DNA from: an uncultured Sphingobacteriales bacterium | GTDB lineage: Bacteria > Bacteroidota > Bacteroidia > Chitinophagales > Chitinophagaceae | Direction of reading: 5' to 3' | Length of the DNA: 64,000 bases | Assembly: GCA_937991535.1 (NCBI GenBank) | Contig: CALKHN010000123.1 | Span: forward strand, 1-64,000 | Part shown: positions 1 to 9,087 of the stretch, piece after piece | How positions within the stretch are numbered: the first letter of the stretch is position 1 | How the letters are laid out: the number at the start of each line of letters is the position of its first letter | The notes under the pieces: generated by a model | The model's input: the letters and a program-made list of their open reading frames with translations, nothing else | Databases searched by the model: none | What the model was told of the DNA's origin: nothing | Made by a program: the position numbers and the translations under genes

Positions 1-154
1 AAAATATTCAACCGGGCGTGCAGCCTTTTCTCATCATTGAAGGTGAGAGGTGAAACGTGAGAGGTGAGACCCTGATAGCTGATAGCCCACGGCTCATAGC
101 TTATACCTTACCCCTCATACCTCAAACCCGATGGCTCACGCCTTTAACAGCGGG
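1..154. repeat. Degenerate word-repeat tract (gtgagaggtgaaac / gctgatagc type)
   Basis: The stretch downstream of queG consists of loosely repeated 7-10 nt words such as gtgagaggtga, tgatagctgatagc and ggctcatagc. The same words recur in other gaps of this window (14332-14400, 17285-17345, 22275-22328, 23335-23425, 53045-53200). It has no coding character. It lies between gene ends rather than in promoters. Confidence 0.6.
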
Positions 155-1081
155 TTATGAGCTGATGAATTTCAGATTCCTCTTAATGCCATTGAATTTG
201 GCTCTTTTCAGCGGTGAGTTTTTAAAAATCTTCTTAAAGCTTTCTTCTGTTAATTCCTCCCAATCCTGCGTTGTAAAATTGAGTATTTCCGGAATGGGTT
301 CAAAAGCCATCTCATTTGTGGCGGTGCTAAAGCGATTCCATGGGCAAACTTCCTGGCAGATGTCGCAGCCAAACATCCAGTTGTTGAATTTGCCTTTCAT
401 TTCATCCGGTATCAGCATATCTTTCAGTTCTATGGTAAAGTACGAAATACATTTGCTGCCATCCACTACACGGTTTTCATGTATTGCGCCGGTAGGGCAG
501 GCATCTATGCATTTCCTGCACGAGCCGCAATAATCTTTAGCTACCGGATCATCATATTCCAGTTCGGTATCAACAATAAGTGAAGCAATAAAAAAGAAAG
601 AGCCTGATCGCTTATTGATAAGATTTCCATTTTTACCAACCCATCCAAGTCCGCTGCGCTGTGCCCATGCACGTTCCAGCACTGGCGCCGAATCTACAAA
701 GCCTCTTCCGCTTACCTCCCCGATTTGAAGTTTCATTTCCTGCAAAAACCATTTTAGTTTGGCTTTTATCACCTCATGATAATCATTGCCCCAGGCATAA
801 CGGGATATCCTTGGCGTATCCGGGCTGGGTGATGCAGATGGAAAATAGTTAAATAAAAGTGTAATAACCGATTTGGCTCCTGGTACCAATTTAACGGGAT
901 TCACTCTCAGGTCGAAATAATTTTCCATGTATTGCATAGATCCGTTCATCCCTTTGCTCAGCCAGGTTTCCAGTCTGCGGGCATCATCATCAAGCGCAGC
1001 CGCGCGGGCAATTCCACAATAATCAAATCCGCATAGCGTTGCTATATGTTTAACAATGGCAGTATGATGGCTGATATTCAA
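155..1081 (-). CDS. queG: Epoxyqueuosine reductase QueG
   Basis: Cobalamin-dependent iron-sulfur enzyme that reduces epoxyqueuosine to queuosine in tRNA, the last step of queuosine synthesis, in the cytosol. The 308 residues match the short form of the family. Visible are the catalytic-Asp segment FVDSAPVLER (D130) and two 4Fe-4S cluster motifs: C185-x2-C188-x2-C191-x3-C195 followed by P, and C239-x2-C242-x3-C246 followed by P. The end is collinear with the family, so nothing seems missing. The gene is divergent from the DUF3857 pair with an 83-bp gap, and stands alone on its strand. Identity is well supported; the exact start (ATG at 1081) is the first Met before the conserved N-terminal KHIATLCGFDYCGIARA segment. 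Confidence 0.95.
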   Translation of the reverse strand: MNISHHTAIVKHIATLCGFDYCGIARAAALDDDARRLETWLSKGMNGSMQYMENYFDLRVNPVKLVPGAKSVITLLFNYFPSASPSPDTPRISRYAWGNDYHEVIKAKLKWFLQEMKLQIGEVSGRGFVDSAPVLERAWAQRSGLGWVGKNGNLINKRSGSFFFIASLIVDTELEYDDPVAKDYCGSCRKCIDACPTGAIHENRVVDGSKCISYFTIELKDMLIPDEMKGKFNNWMFGCDICQEVCPWNRFSTATNEMAFEPIPEILNFTTQDWEELTEESFKKIFKNSPLKRAKFNGIKRNLKFISS

Positions 1082-1164
1082 TTTGATAATTTATAAATTG
1101 TTAATGGCTCCGGTATACAAAAAAATAATATATTCGTACCATCACCGCTAAACCCCGGTTAATA

Positions 1165-3174
1165 ATGAAAAACAAAACCCTTCTCCTTGCGATAGCTTTT
1201 TTTAGTCTTTCGCAAAATTATCTCTTTGCGCAGGAAAAGCTGAATATTAAATACGGAAAGATAACGCCCTCCGATTTTGATCTCTCCAAAAGTAAATTCG
1301 ATACCAGCGTTAGTGCGGTTGTTATTGCCGATGTAGGCCGATCCGACTTTGACGGGAACAACAAAGGCTGGTTTTCGTTATCATTTAAAAAGCATACCCG
1401 TATAAAGATCCTGAATCAAAACGGGATGGATGCCGCCAATGTGGAAATACCACTTTATGTTAGTGGTAATGCAGAAGAAAAGGTGATTAACCTCAAAGCA
1501 TCAACGTATAATCTTGAAAACGGCAAAGTAGTGGAAACGGAATTAGACAAGAAGTCTGTCTTTAAGGATAAGTACGATAAGAACCACATAAGGGTAAAGT
1601 TTACGCTCCCGGCTGTAAAAGAAGGATCTCTGATTGAATATGTATATACTGTTCAATCAGATTTTTTGCGCAATTTGCAGCCCTGGGAATTTCAGGGCGA
1701 TTATCCGGTTTTATGGAGTCAGTATGAAGTAAAAATGCCCGACTTCTTTAATTACGTGTTCCTTTCGCAGGGCAGTTTTCCGCTGGAGCACAGTTCCCAA
1801 ACAACCCGTGATAATTTTAGCATGGTGAACCCTGGTGGTGTATCAAGTTCTTCTTACTACAGTTTTACCGCAAACGCTGTTGAGCACAAATGGATAGCTA
1901 AAGATGTGCCCGCATTAAAAACGGAAAGTTTTACCTCTACTATCCGGAATCATATAGCCAAGATAGAATTCCAGTTATCGCAATACCGGTTTCCCAATAC
2001 CCCGGTAAAAGATATTATGGGCAACTGGGCAAGTCTTGCAACTGAGCTAATGAAAGATGAGGATTTCGGTGCGGGTCTTTTAAAAAATAACAACTGGCTG
2101 GATGATAAACTTAAACCTGTAACCCAGGGGGCGGCAGATAAATTAGAAAAGGCTAAAAAAATATATGCCTATGTGCGCGACAGGTTTACTTCTACCGGTA
2201 AAAGAGGTATCGGACTTTCTGCACCGCTCAGAACGATCAATAAAAATAAAAACGGTTATGTTGCCGATATCAATTTACTGCTTACGGCAATGATGAAGCA
2301 GCAGGACATTGAGGCATATCCTATTATATTAAGTACCCGCGGACACGGATATACACACGAGTTTTACCCGTTGTTAGACAGGTTTAATTATGTGATCTGC
2401 GGAGTAAATATAAATGACAAGCTATATTATCTTGATGCCAGCACCCCATTATTAGGGTTTAATCATTTAACAGACGAATGCTATAACGGCCACGCAAGGC
2501 TGATTGCTGAAAATCTGGCAACGGCGGTTTACCTGAGTGCTGATTCAGTAACGGAGAAGAAACTTACTTCTGTTTTTATTCGCAGTGAAAAGCCTGGTGA
2601 ATGGACGGGTCATAGCAGCACCAATGCCGGTTATTACGAATCTGTAAATGTGCGGGAAAGAATAAAAGACAAAGGTGAAGAACCCTTTTTCAAAAATATA
2701 CAAACTGCCTATACAGGAGATATGACGCTGAGCGGACAAAAAATAGAACGATTGAAGGACCTGGATATGCCCGTTAAAGTAGAGTACGATTTTGTAATGA
2801 ATCAGGAAGATGATATGATCTATTTTAACCCGATGATGTGGGAAGGCTATAAGGACAATTATTTTAAAGCTGCTGAAAGATCATATCCGGTTGAAATGCC
2901 TTATTTGTTTGATGAAACCTATCTTTTGAACCTATCTGTACCAGCCGGTTATACGATAGAGGAGATTCCCAAATCGGCCAAAGTGCAATTTGGGGAAGCC
3001 GACGGATTTTTTGAATACATGATAGATCAATCCGGCGAAACCATCAGGCTACGCTCGCGACTTAAACTGAACCGGGCCACCTATGCACCCGAAGAATACA
3101 ATGACTTGCGTGAATTTTTCAGCTATGTGGTGAAAAAGCATGCCGAACCCATTGTATTGAAAAAGAAAAACTAA
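1165..3174 (+). CDS. Secreted DUF3857 protein with degenerate transglutaminase-like domain
   Basis: 669 residues with a signal peptide (MKNKTLLLAIAFFSLSQNYLFAQ, processing after FAQ expected). Residues about 60-240 fit the DUF3857 beta-sandwich and residues about 270-430 the transglutaminase-like fold. The place where active family members have G-D-C-K reads NGYVADINLLL, so the nucleophile Cys is absent and peptide-bond chemistry is unlikely. Function is unknown; such proteins are common in Bacteroidota and are predicted periplasmic or surface proteins. It is followed after 5 bp by a second DUF3857 gene, so the two are almost certainly cotranscribed. Family assignment is firm, role is not. 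Confidence 0.85.
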   Translation: MKNKTLLLAIAFFSLSQNYLFAQEKLNIKYGKITPSDFDLSKSKFDTSVSAVVIADVGRSDFDGNNKGWFSLSFKKHTRIKILNQNGMDAANVEIPLYVSGNAEEKVINLKASTYNLENGKVVETELDKKSVFKDKYDKNHIRVKFTLPAVKEGSLIEYVYTVQSDFLRNLQPWEFQGDYPVLWSQYEVKMPDFFNYVFLSQGSFPLEHSSQTTRDNFSMVNPGGVSSSSYYSFTANAVEHKWIAKDVPALKTESFTSTIRNHIAKIEFQLSQYRFPNTPVKDIMGNWASLATELMKDEDFGAGLLKNNNWLDDKLKPVTQGAADKLEKAKKIYAYVRDRFTSTGKRGIGLSAPLRTINKNKNGYVADINLLLTAMMKQQDIEAYPIILSTRGHGYTHEFYPLLDRFNYVICGVNINDKLYYLDASTPLLGFNHLTDECYNGHARLIAENLATAVYLSADSVTEKKLTSVFIRSEKPGEWTGHSSTNAGYYESVNVRERIKDKGEEPFFKNIQTAYTGDMTLSGQKIERLKDLDMPVKVEYDFVMNQEDDMIYFNPMMWEGYKDNYFKAAERSYPVEMPYLFDETYLLNLSVPAGYTIEEIPKSAKVQFGEADGFFEYMIDQSGETIRLRSRLKLNRATYAPEEYNDLREFFSYVVKKHAEPIVLKKKN

Positions 3175-3179
3175 AGAGC

Positions 3180-5096
3180 ATGCGGTATAAAAAAATCATT
3201 ATCACAGCAATAACGTTGGTTATTGGATTGGTTGGTTTTGCAGGTGATGGAGACTATGCGGTGAGTAAAATACCTGAAGCATTGTTGAAAGATGCGAATG
3301 TGGTAAAGCGGATGGAAGATATCCGGTTTGAAGTGCTGGACCTTGGGAAATCACGTTTGTATCATAAATATGCCCTCACCGTTCTTAATGAAAACGGCGA
3401 TAAATACGCTGTAGAAGTTGTGGGCTATGATAAGCTGAGGGAGTTTAAAAGCATGGAAGCTAATTTGTATGATGCCGACGGGAAGAAGATAAAAAGTCTT
3501 AAGAAAAGCGAGATCAAAGATTTAAGCGCTACGGATGATATTAGCCTTATGGATGATAACCGCATCAAAATGCATGGCTTTTTTCACCGGCTTTATCCTT
3601 ATACCGTTGAATATGAAACTGTAGTACAGTATAATTACAATATGTTTTTTCCTGCATGGTCTCCACTCAACGGTGAAAATCTGTCGGTAATGCAAAGCGC
3701 CATGACCCTGGTTGTTCCGGCAAATTTTGCCATCCGGTATAAAGCGTTTAATTACCAGGCGGCACCTGATAAAAAAACAGAAAAAGGCCGGGATATTTAC
3801 CGCTGGGAACTGAATAACCTGGAAGCTATACAGTTGGAATACGCTTCGCCCAACTGGAGCGATATCATGCCTGTAGTGTATTTGGGTCCTGTTAAGTTTG
3901 AGTTCGAAAAATATACAGGAGACATGTCTTCCTGGGAGGGGCTGGGGAAATTCATTTATAGTTTAAATCAGGGCCGGGATAAGCTTCCGGATAATATAAA
4001 GCAAACGGTTCACCAGCTTACCGGTGGCATGAGCAATGATAAAGACAAAGTACTGAAGTTGTACAATTACCTGCAGCAAAATACCCGCTATATCAGCGTG
4101 CAGCTTGGCATTGGCGGCTGGCAAACTTTTGATGCTTCCTATGTGGCACAAAGAAAATACGGCGACTGCAAAGCATTGTCTAATTACATGTTTTCATTGC
4201 TTAAAGAAGCGGGTATCAAATCGCATTACACGCTTATTAAAAATGGTAGCGGACAACCACATTTCCTGGAAGATTTTCCGAGCAGCCAGTTCAATCATAT
4301 TATTTTATGTGTACCGCTGAAAGCCGATACCATGTGGCTGGAATGTACGAGCCAAACAGTAGCTCCCGGCTATTTGGGCGGAAGCAATGCCAACCGCCCG
4401 GTGCTGCTGATAGATGAAAACGGAGGTAAACTGGTAAAAACACCCCGGTATGGGATAGCGCAAAATCTTCAGATCAGAAAGGCATCCGGTAAACTTTCTG
4501 AAAACGGAGAATTGAACGTAACGATCAATACGCATTATACGGCAGTACAGCAGGATTACCTGCATGGCATGATCCACCAGTTGTCGAAAGACAAGCAGTT
4601 GGAATATCTTAAAAAAAACATAGACCTGCCACACTATGACGTTGAAAAATTTGAATACAAAGAAAGCAAAGCCGCAATTCCTGCGATAGATGAGCATCTC
4701 CAACTGAACGCTTTAAACTATGCATCCGTTACCGGCAGGCGGTTATTCATTACGCCCAATATCATAACCCGCTCGCCGGTGAAGCTTAAACCGGATGATA
4801 CAAGAAAATATCCTGTTTCACTGAATTTTGAATACCGGGATATTGATACTGCTGTTATCGAAATTCCGGCAGGTTATACTGTAGAAAATATGCCTGCTCC
4901 CGTAAAAATAGAAAGCAAATTCGGAAGATACAGCGCTTCTGTGGATGTTACAGCCGATAAGATCATCTATTACAGGAGTATTGAAAAGTTCAGCGGCCGG
5001 TTTCCCCCATCTGATTATAACGCGTTGGTGAAGTTTTATGACCAACTGTACAAAGCCGACAGGGGCAGGGTAGTGCTGGTAAAGAAAGAAGGGTAG
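3180..5096 (+). CDS. Secreted DUF3857 protein with intact transglutaminase-like Cys
   Basis: 638 residues with an N-terminal hydrophobic export signal (residues 5-22). DUF3857 covers roughly residues 45-210 and the transglutaminase-core fold roughly 265-400. Here the KYGDCKALS motif is present with C330, followed by a His in the segment FNHIILC, so two catalytic-type residues are in place, unlike in the gene just upstream. The C-terminal part (about 500-638) is the beta-rich tail seen in this family. It starts 5 bp after the upstream stop. An active/inactive pair suggests the proteins may work together, for example one as scaffold, but that is inference. Confidence 0.87.
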   Translation: MRYKKIIITAITLVIGLVGFAGDGDYAVSKIPEALLKDANVVKRMEDIRFEVLDLGKSRLYHKYALTVLNENGDKYAVEVVGYDKLREFKSMEANLYDADGKKIKSLKKSEIKDLSATDDISLMDDNRIKMHGFFHRLYPYTVEYETVVQYNYNMFFPAWSPLNGENLSVMQSAMTLVVPANFAIRYKAFNYQAAPDKKTEKGRDIYRWELNNLEAIQLEYASPNWSDIMPVVYLGPVKFEFEKYTGDMSSWEGLGKFIYSLNQGRDKLPDNIKQTVHQLTGGMSNDKDKVLKLYNYLQQNTRYISVQLGIGGWQTFDASYVAQRKYGDCKALSNYMFSLLKEAGIKSHYTLIKNGSGQPHFLEDFPSSQFNHIILCVPLKADTMWLECTSQTVAPGYLGGSNANRPVLLIDENGGKLVKTPRYGIAQNLQIRKASGKLSENGELNVTINTHYTAVQQDYLHGMIHQLSKDKQLEYLKKNIDLPHYDVEKFEYKESKAAIPAIDEHLQLNALNYASVTGRRLFITPNIITRSPVKLKPDDTRKYPVSLNFEYRDIDTAVIEIPAGYTVENMPAPVKIESKFGRYSASVDVTADKIIYYRSIEKFSGRFPPSDYNALVKFYDQLYKADRGRVVLVKKEG

Positions 5097-5642
5097 GCAT
5101 CACCAACAACAGAAAGCGAGGGGTCAGTTTAGCGGGCGAATAGTGATTGTTGTAATGAGAAAGCATATTGAGATGGTCAATACTTTTGCTATAGGCAAAC
5201 TTTAGTTGTTGTACAGTAAATTTCATAAAGCTCAGTTGAATTAATATAGGAAAATTTAGCAGCTAATGCTGATTATCCTGCTGCTGACAACACCAGGCAA
5301 GGGCTGAAATATTGCTTTCTGTTCAATCCGGTAACATTCAAAAATTACTTTATTCAATTGCCACTGCCTGCCTGAATGCCTCATGTTCCGGATCGCCTCC
5401 GGACCGAAGGTAAGCGATCAGGCTTCTCAACTCGTCGGCACTTTCTGTCGTTGTGACGTTAACGCTAAGATCGTGTTTTGGTATAACGCTTCATAATGGC
5501 TGGTCTTTTAATTTTCCGGTTCAATGCGTTGAAATGCAGTTAAAAATCTTTTTAAAAAAATCAGTTTATTTTTTGCATATTCATGTATCTTTTCCTGCTG
5601 CCTCATTTACTGACTTAAAAACACTCCGCTGAATTTTTAATC
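5097..5642. other. Gene-free stretch with a possible gene remnant
   Basis: 546 bp without a convincing intact gene. On the minus strand a 46-codon open frame without start (5350-5490) ends in LIAYLRSGGDPEHEAF, which resembles the C-terminal end of Bacteroidota heme-binding or cytochrome-like proteins; I list it separately. The last 100 bp before 5643 is AT-rich and probably contains the promoter of the GH106-like gene, but no clear TAnnTTTG element is seen. Confidence 0.5.
5350..5490 (-). pseudogene. Possible C-terminal remnant of a cytochrome-like protein
   Basis: A minus-strand open frame of 46 codons bounded by stops, with no ATG. Its end LIAYLRSGGDPEHEAF resembles the 'L-x-A-Y-L-x-S-x-G-x-P-x-H' tail of cytochrome-type proteins of Bacteroidota as I remember them. 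There is no upstream coding continuation in any frame. It could be chance; confidence is low. Confidence 0.25.
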
Positions 5643-8600
5643 ATGAACAGGTTTGTAACTACTATGCTAAGATCGCTGATCGTTTTTTTTATTGCGCTTC
5701 AAAATTGCTTCGTGCTGTTGGCCCAGGAACAGCGTTATTCATTGCTTTCTTCGAACGCAGTAAACGACATTGAACTGAGAAAAGAATTTATAAACCCACC
5801 GGCTGAATCGCGCTTAAGATGTTATTGGTGGTGGCTCAACAGCATGGCAACCAAAGCATCCATAACCCGTGATCTTGAAGAAATGAAGGCAAAAGGATAT
5901 GGCGGAGCTTCTATTGTGGATGCAGGCAGTTCAAACTATACCGTTGCCAAAAAAACAAAGGCAGGGCCGGTGTTTATGAGTGATGACTGGATGGCGTTGT
6001 ACAAACATGCCGTAAAAGAAGCGGACCGGGTGGGAATTGAACTGAGCGTTAACGTTCAGAGTGGATGGAATCCGGGCGGGCCCTCCATTACGCCTGAACT
6101 GGCTTTAAAAAAAATAGTGTATAGCGAAACCTATATCAGCGGAGGGAAGCAGGTTAAAGTGGTGCTTCCCCAACCCGAAAAAAAATTATTCTATGAAGAC
6201 ATTATTGTACAGGCGTTCAGGCAACCTGAAAATAATTTTCCTTTAAAAGACAAAGCGATCAAAAACTGGGGCTTAAAATCATTTAATGAAGATTTTGGAT
6301 TTAAGGGCGCTTATCCTTTATATAAACTACGCGAAGATTATACGACTTATACTTCCGCTCAGGCTATCAAAAAAACAGATATCGTTGACCTTGCCAATCA
6401 GTTCAGCAACGGCATGGTAACATGGGATGCCCCGGAAGGAAACTGGGTGATTATTCGATACGGCTATACCTGTACCGGCGCAGTTACATCAACCAACAGT
6501 GATGGCTGGCATGGACTTTCACTGGATCATCTCAATCCCGGGGCCTTTAATAAATTCAGCAACGATGTAATACTTCCTCTTATCAACGCTGCACAGTCAG
6601 CAGGCAACAGCCTGCACTTTCTTCAAACAGATAGCTGGGAAATGGGAAGACTGGGATGGAGTAATCATTTTGCGAGCGAATTTAAAAAATTCAGAGGCTA
6701 CGATTTAACGCCTTACCTGCCGGTACTGGCAGGCAGAATAGTAGAAAGTACAGAACAGTCGAACCGCTTTTTGCACGACTACCGCAAAGCAATCGGAGAT
6801 TGCATTGCCGAAAATCATTACCAGCTATTCAGCGATCTCGCGCATCAGTATGGATTGGGCATTCATCCCGAATCTGGCGGGCCCCATTCTGCTCCGGTGG
6901 ATGCCCTGAAAGTAATGGCCATCAGCGATTTTCCCCAGGGCGAATTTTGGGCCACTGCCAATACGCACAGGATAAAGGATGATGAAAGGCTTGCGGTTAA
7001 GCAAAGCGCCTGTGTTGCACATACCAATGGAAAAAGATTTGTTGCGGCAGAAGGACCTACATCTATCGGGCCGCAATGGGAACGGTCTCCCAAAGATTTA
7101 AAAGGCAATATTGACCGTGTATTCTGCTCAGGTGTAAATAGAATTGTGTGGCATACCTTTACCTCTTCTCCCCCGGAATTTGGAATGCCGGGTAATGAAT
7201 ATTTTGCAGGTACACACATGAATCCCAACGTTACATGGTGGGAGCAGTCCCCGGACTTTATCAGCTATCTGAACAGGTGCTCCTATATGCTTTCGAAGGG
7301 ACTGTATGTAGCCGATGTGCTGTATTATTACGGTGATGATGTGCCCAATTTTGTTTTTCTTAAAGAAGAAGTAAAAGACCTCCAATTCGGATACGACTGG
7401 GATAAATGTTCGAAAGATGTGATCCTGAACAGGCTTTCTGTAAAAGATAAGGCACTTGTATTGCCCGATGGCATGCGCTACCGCGTGTTGGTTCTGCCAG
7501 AACAAAATGCTATTGACCCTGATGTGCTGCGTAAAGTGGAATCCCTGGTCAGGGAAGGGCTCACGGTTGTGGGCCCCCGCCCCGTTAAAGCTACCGGGCT
7601 AACCGGTTACCCCGAAAGTGATAAGCAGGTAAAAGCTATTGCATCGAAAATGTGGGGTTCCATAGATGGTGTGCACTCAACAGAAAACAGCTATGGCGAG
7701 GGAAGAGTGATATGGGGCAGGAATATCAATACCATTCTGGCAGAGATGAAAGTACAACCCGATTTTGCGTATACAAGTACGCAGGCAAATACGGGTATTG
7801 ATTACATACACCGGACCAGTGATAATGCAGAGATCTATTTTGTGGCGAATAAATTTGCATATAAGGGAGTGAATGACTATAAATACCGCTACCAGACTTC
7901 CCTGCCCAACCGGTATGAACAGGTGGAATGCAGGTTCAGGGTTACCGGTATGAAGCCGGAGCTGTGGGATCCAATGACGGGAGAAATCAAAGAACTGCTG
8001 ATCTATAAAGAAGTGAACGGGCAAACGATCGTTCCATTGAACCTGGAACCCGAAGGGTCGCGGTTTATAGTATTCAGAAGGTCTAAGCAATCACCTCATA
8101 TTGTTCAAATTGAAAAAGACGGAAAATTATATTTCCCCGGAAATGAATGGAATGTCATAAATAAGTCACTTGTTGATGTAACCCGATCCGGGAACAATAT
8201 AACAACAACATTGTATCAACCAGGTAACTACAACTTTACATGGAGTGACGGACGAATTAAAAAGCACAACTTCAGGCATGGCAATACTGCCCAATTGATT
8301 TCAGGGAAGTGGGATATTGATTTTGATATGCATTGGGGCGCTCCGGCCCATGTGCAAACAGATACCTTGCGGTCGTGGACGCTTTTTAAAGAGGAAGGCG
8401 TGAAATATTATTCAGGAAAAGCGGTATACAAAAAGAACTTTTCCGTGAAGCGGGCTAACCTCACGAATACCCGGGTGATACTTGATTTAGGCAATGTTTT
8501 GGAAATGGCATCCATAGTAATTAACGGAAAAAAAATACCGGTTAAATGGAGCGCTCCCTTTCAGTTTGACATCACAAACCATGTTCAGCCAGGAAACAAC

Positions 8601-8801
8601 CAGCTTGAAGTGGAAGTAGTGAACCTGTGGCCCAACCGGCTGATTGGCGATGGCAAACTCCCGCCTGAAAAAAGGCTTACAAAAACAAACGTCACGAAAT
8701 TTGACGGAGCTGATGCTGAAGGATTATTACGCCCGTCGGGGTTATTGGGCCCCGTTAGCATACATTATATATATGAACGGAAGGATAAACTGCCGCAATA
8801 A
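5643..8801 (+). CDS. Secreted GH106-like alpha-L-rhamnosidase
   Basis: 1052 residues with a signal peptide ending near VLLAQ. The segment ESRLRCYWWWLNS and the following LEEMKAKGYGGASI are typical of glycoside hydrolase family 106, inverting enzymes that release terminal L-rhamnose from plant or bacterial polysaccharides. The catalytic part spans about residues 45-560, and the last about 150 residues look like a galactose-binding-type beta-sandwich (VILDLGNVLEMASIVINGKK). Export predicts a periplasmic or surface location. It stands alone with a 546-bp upstream gap. There is no SusC/SusD pair nearby, so it is not in a classical polysaccharide utilisation locus. xylA follows 286 bp downstream on the same strand. 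Substrate is inferred from family only. Confidence 0.85.
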   Translation: MNRFVTTMLRSLIVFFIALQNCFVLLAQEQRYSLLSSNAVNDIELRKEFINPPAESRLRCYWWWLNSMATKASITRDLEEMKAKGYGGASIVDAGSSNYTVAKKTKAGPVFMSDDWMALYKHAVKEADRVGIELSVNVQSGWNPGGPSITPELALKKIVYSETYISGGKQVKVVLPQPEKKLFYEDIIVQAFRQPENNFPLKDKAIKNWGLKSFNEDFGFKGAYPLYKLREDYTTYTSAQAIKKTDIVDLANQFSNGMVTWDAPEGNWVIIRYGYTCTGAVTSTNSDGWHGLSLDHLNPGAFNKFSNDVILPLINAAQSAGNSLHFLQTDSWEMGRLGWSNHFASEFKKFRGYDLTPYLPVLAGRIVESTEQSNRFLHDYRKAIGDCIAENHYQLFSDLAHQYGLGIHPESGGPHSAPVDALKVMAISDFPQGEFWATANTHRIKDDERLAVKQSACVAHTNGKRFVAAEGPTSIGPQWERSPKDLKGNIDRVFCSGVNRIVWHTFTSSPPEFGMPGNEYFAGTHMNPNVTWWEQSPDFISYLNRCSYMLSKGLYVADVLYYYGDDVPNFVFLKEEVKDLQFGYDWDKCSKDVILNRLSVKDKALVLPDGMRYRVLVLPEQNAIDPDVLRKVESLVREGLTVVGPRPVKATGLTGYPESDKQVKAIASKMWGSIDGVHSTENSYGEGRVIWGRNINTILAEMKVQPDFAYTSTQANTGIDYIHRTSDNAEIYFVANKFAYKGVNDYKYRYQTSLPNRYEQVECRFRVTGMKPELWDPMTGEIKELLIYKEVNGQTIVPLNLEPEGSRFIVFRRSKQSPHIVQIEKDGKLYFPGNEWNVINKSLVDVTRSGNNITTTLYQPGNYNFTWSDGRIKKHNFRHGNTAQLISGKWDIDFDMHWGAPAHVQTDTLRSWTLFKEEGVKYYSGKAVYKKNFSVKRANLTNTRVILDLGNVLEMASIVINGKKIPVKWSAPFQFDITNHVQPGNNQLEVEVVNLWPNRLIGDGKLPPEKRLTKTNVTKFDGADAEGLLRPSGLLGPVSIHYIYERKDKLPQ

Positions 8802-8939
8802 AAATGTAAACACTGCCATAAGTTGTGCCCGGCATTTAATATGAGGATGGTTCCTGTAAAAAACTACGCAATCGTATATATGAATGGAGCCTGCAGAAAG
8901 GCGTACCCGAGATCTGATCAGCCACGGCAGATACCGGCC

Positions 8940-9030
8940 GCTTCATTTCCACCCGCCTATGCAGCCGGGCAGGCATTTCCCACATTTCCACATTTCCACA
9001 TTTTCATATTTCTCACATTTCCACATTCTG
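8940..9030. repeat. Short tandem-like tract (acatttccac words)
   Basis: The gap before xylA contains imperfect tandem copies of acatttcc/catttccac, about 8-10 nt each, over roughly 60 bp. It lies just upstream of the xylA promoter region, where TATCTTTA at 9040-9047 is a possible -7 element. It belongs to the same class of degenerate word tracts seen in other gaps of the window. Confidence 0.5.
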
Positions 9031-9087
9031 TATTTGCCTTATCTTTAGCACCCTTAATTTTTTGTATAAACGAATAACAACAAAATC

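Noticed and set aside
57..533. Open frame of 158 codons on the plus strand
   Set aside because: It is antisense to queG, which has full catalytic and cluster motifs on the other strand.
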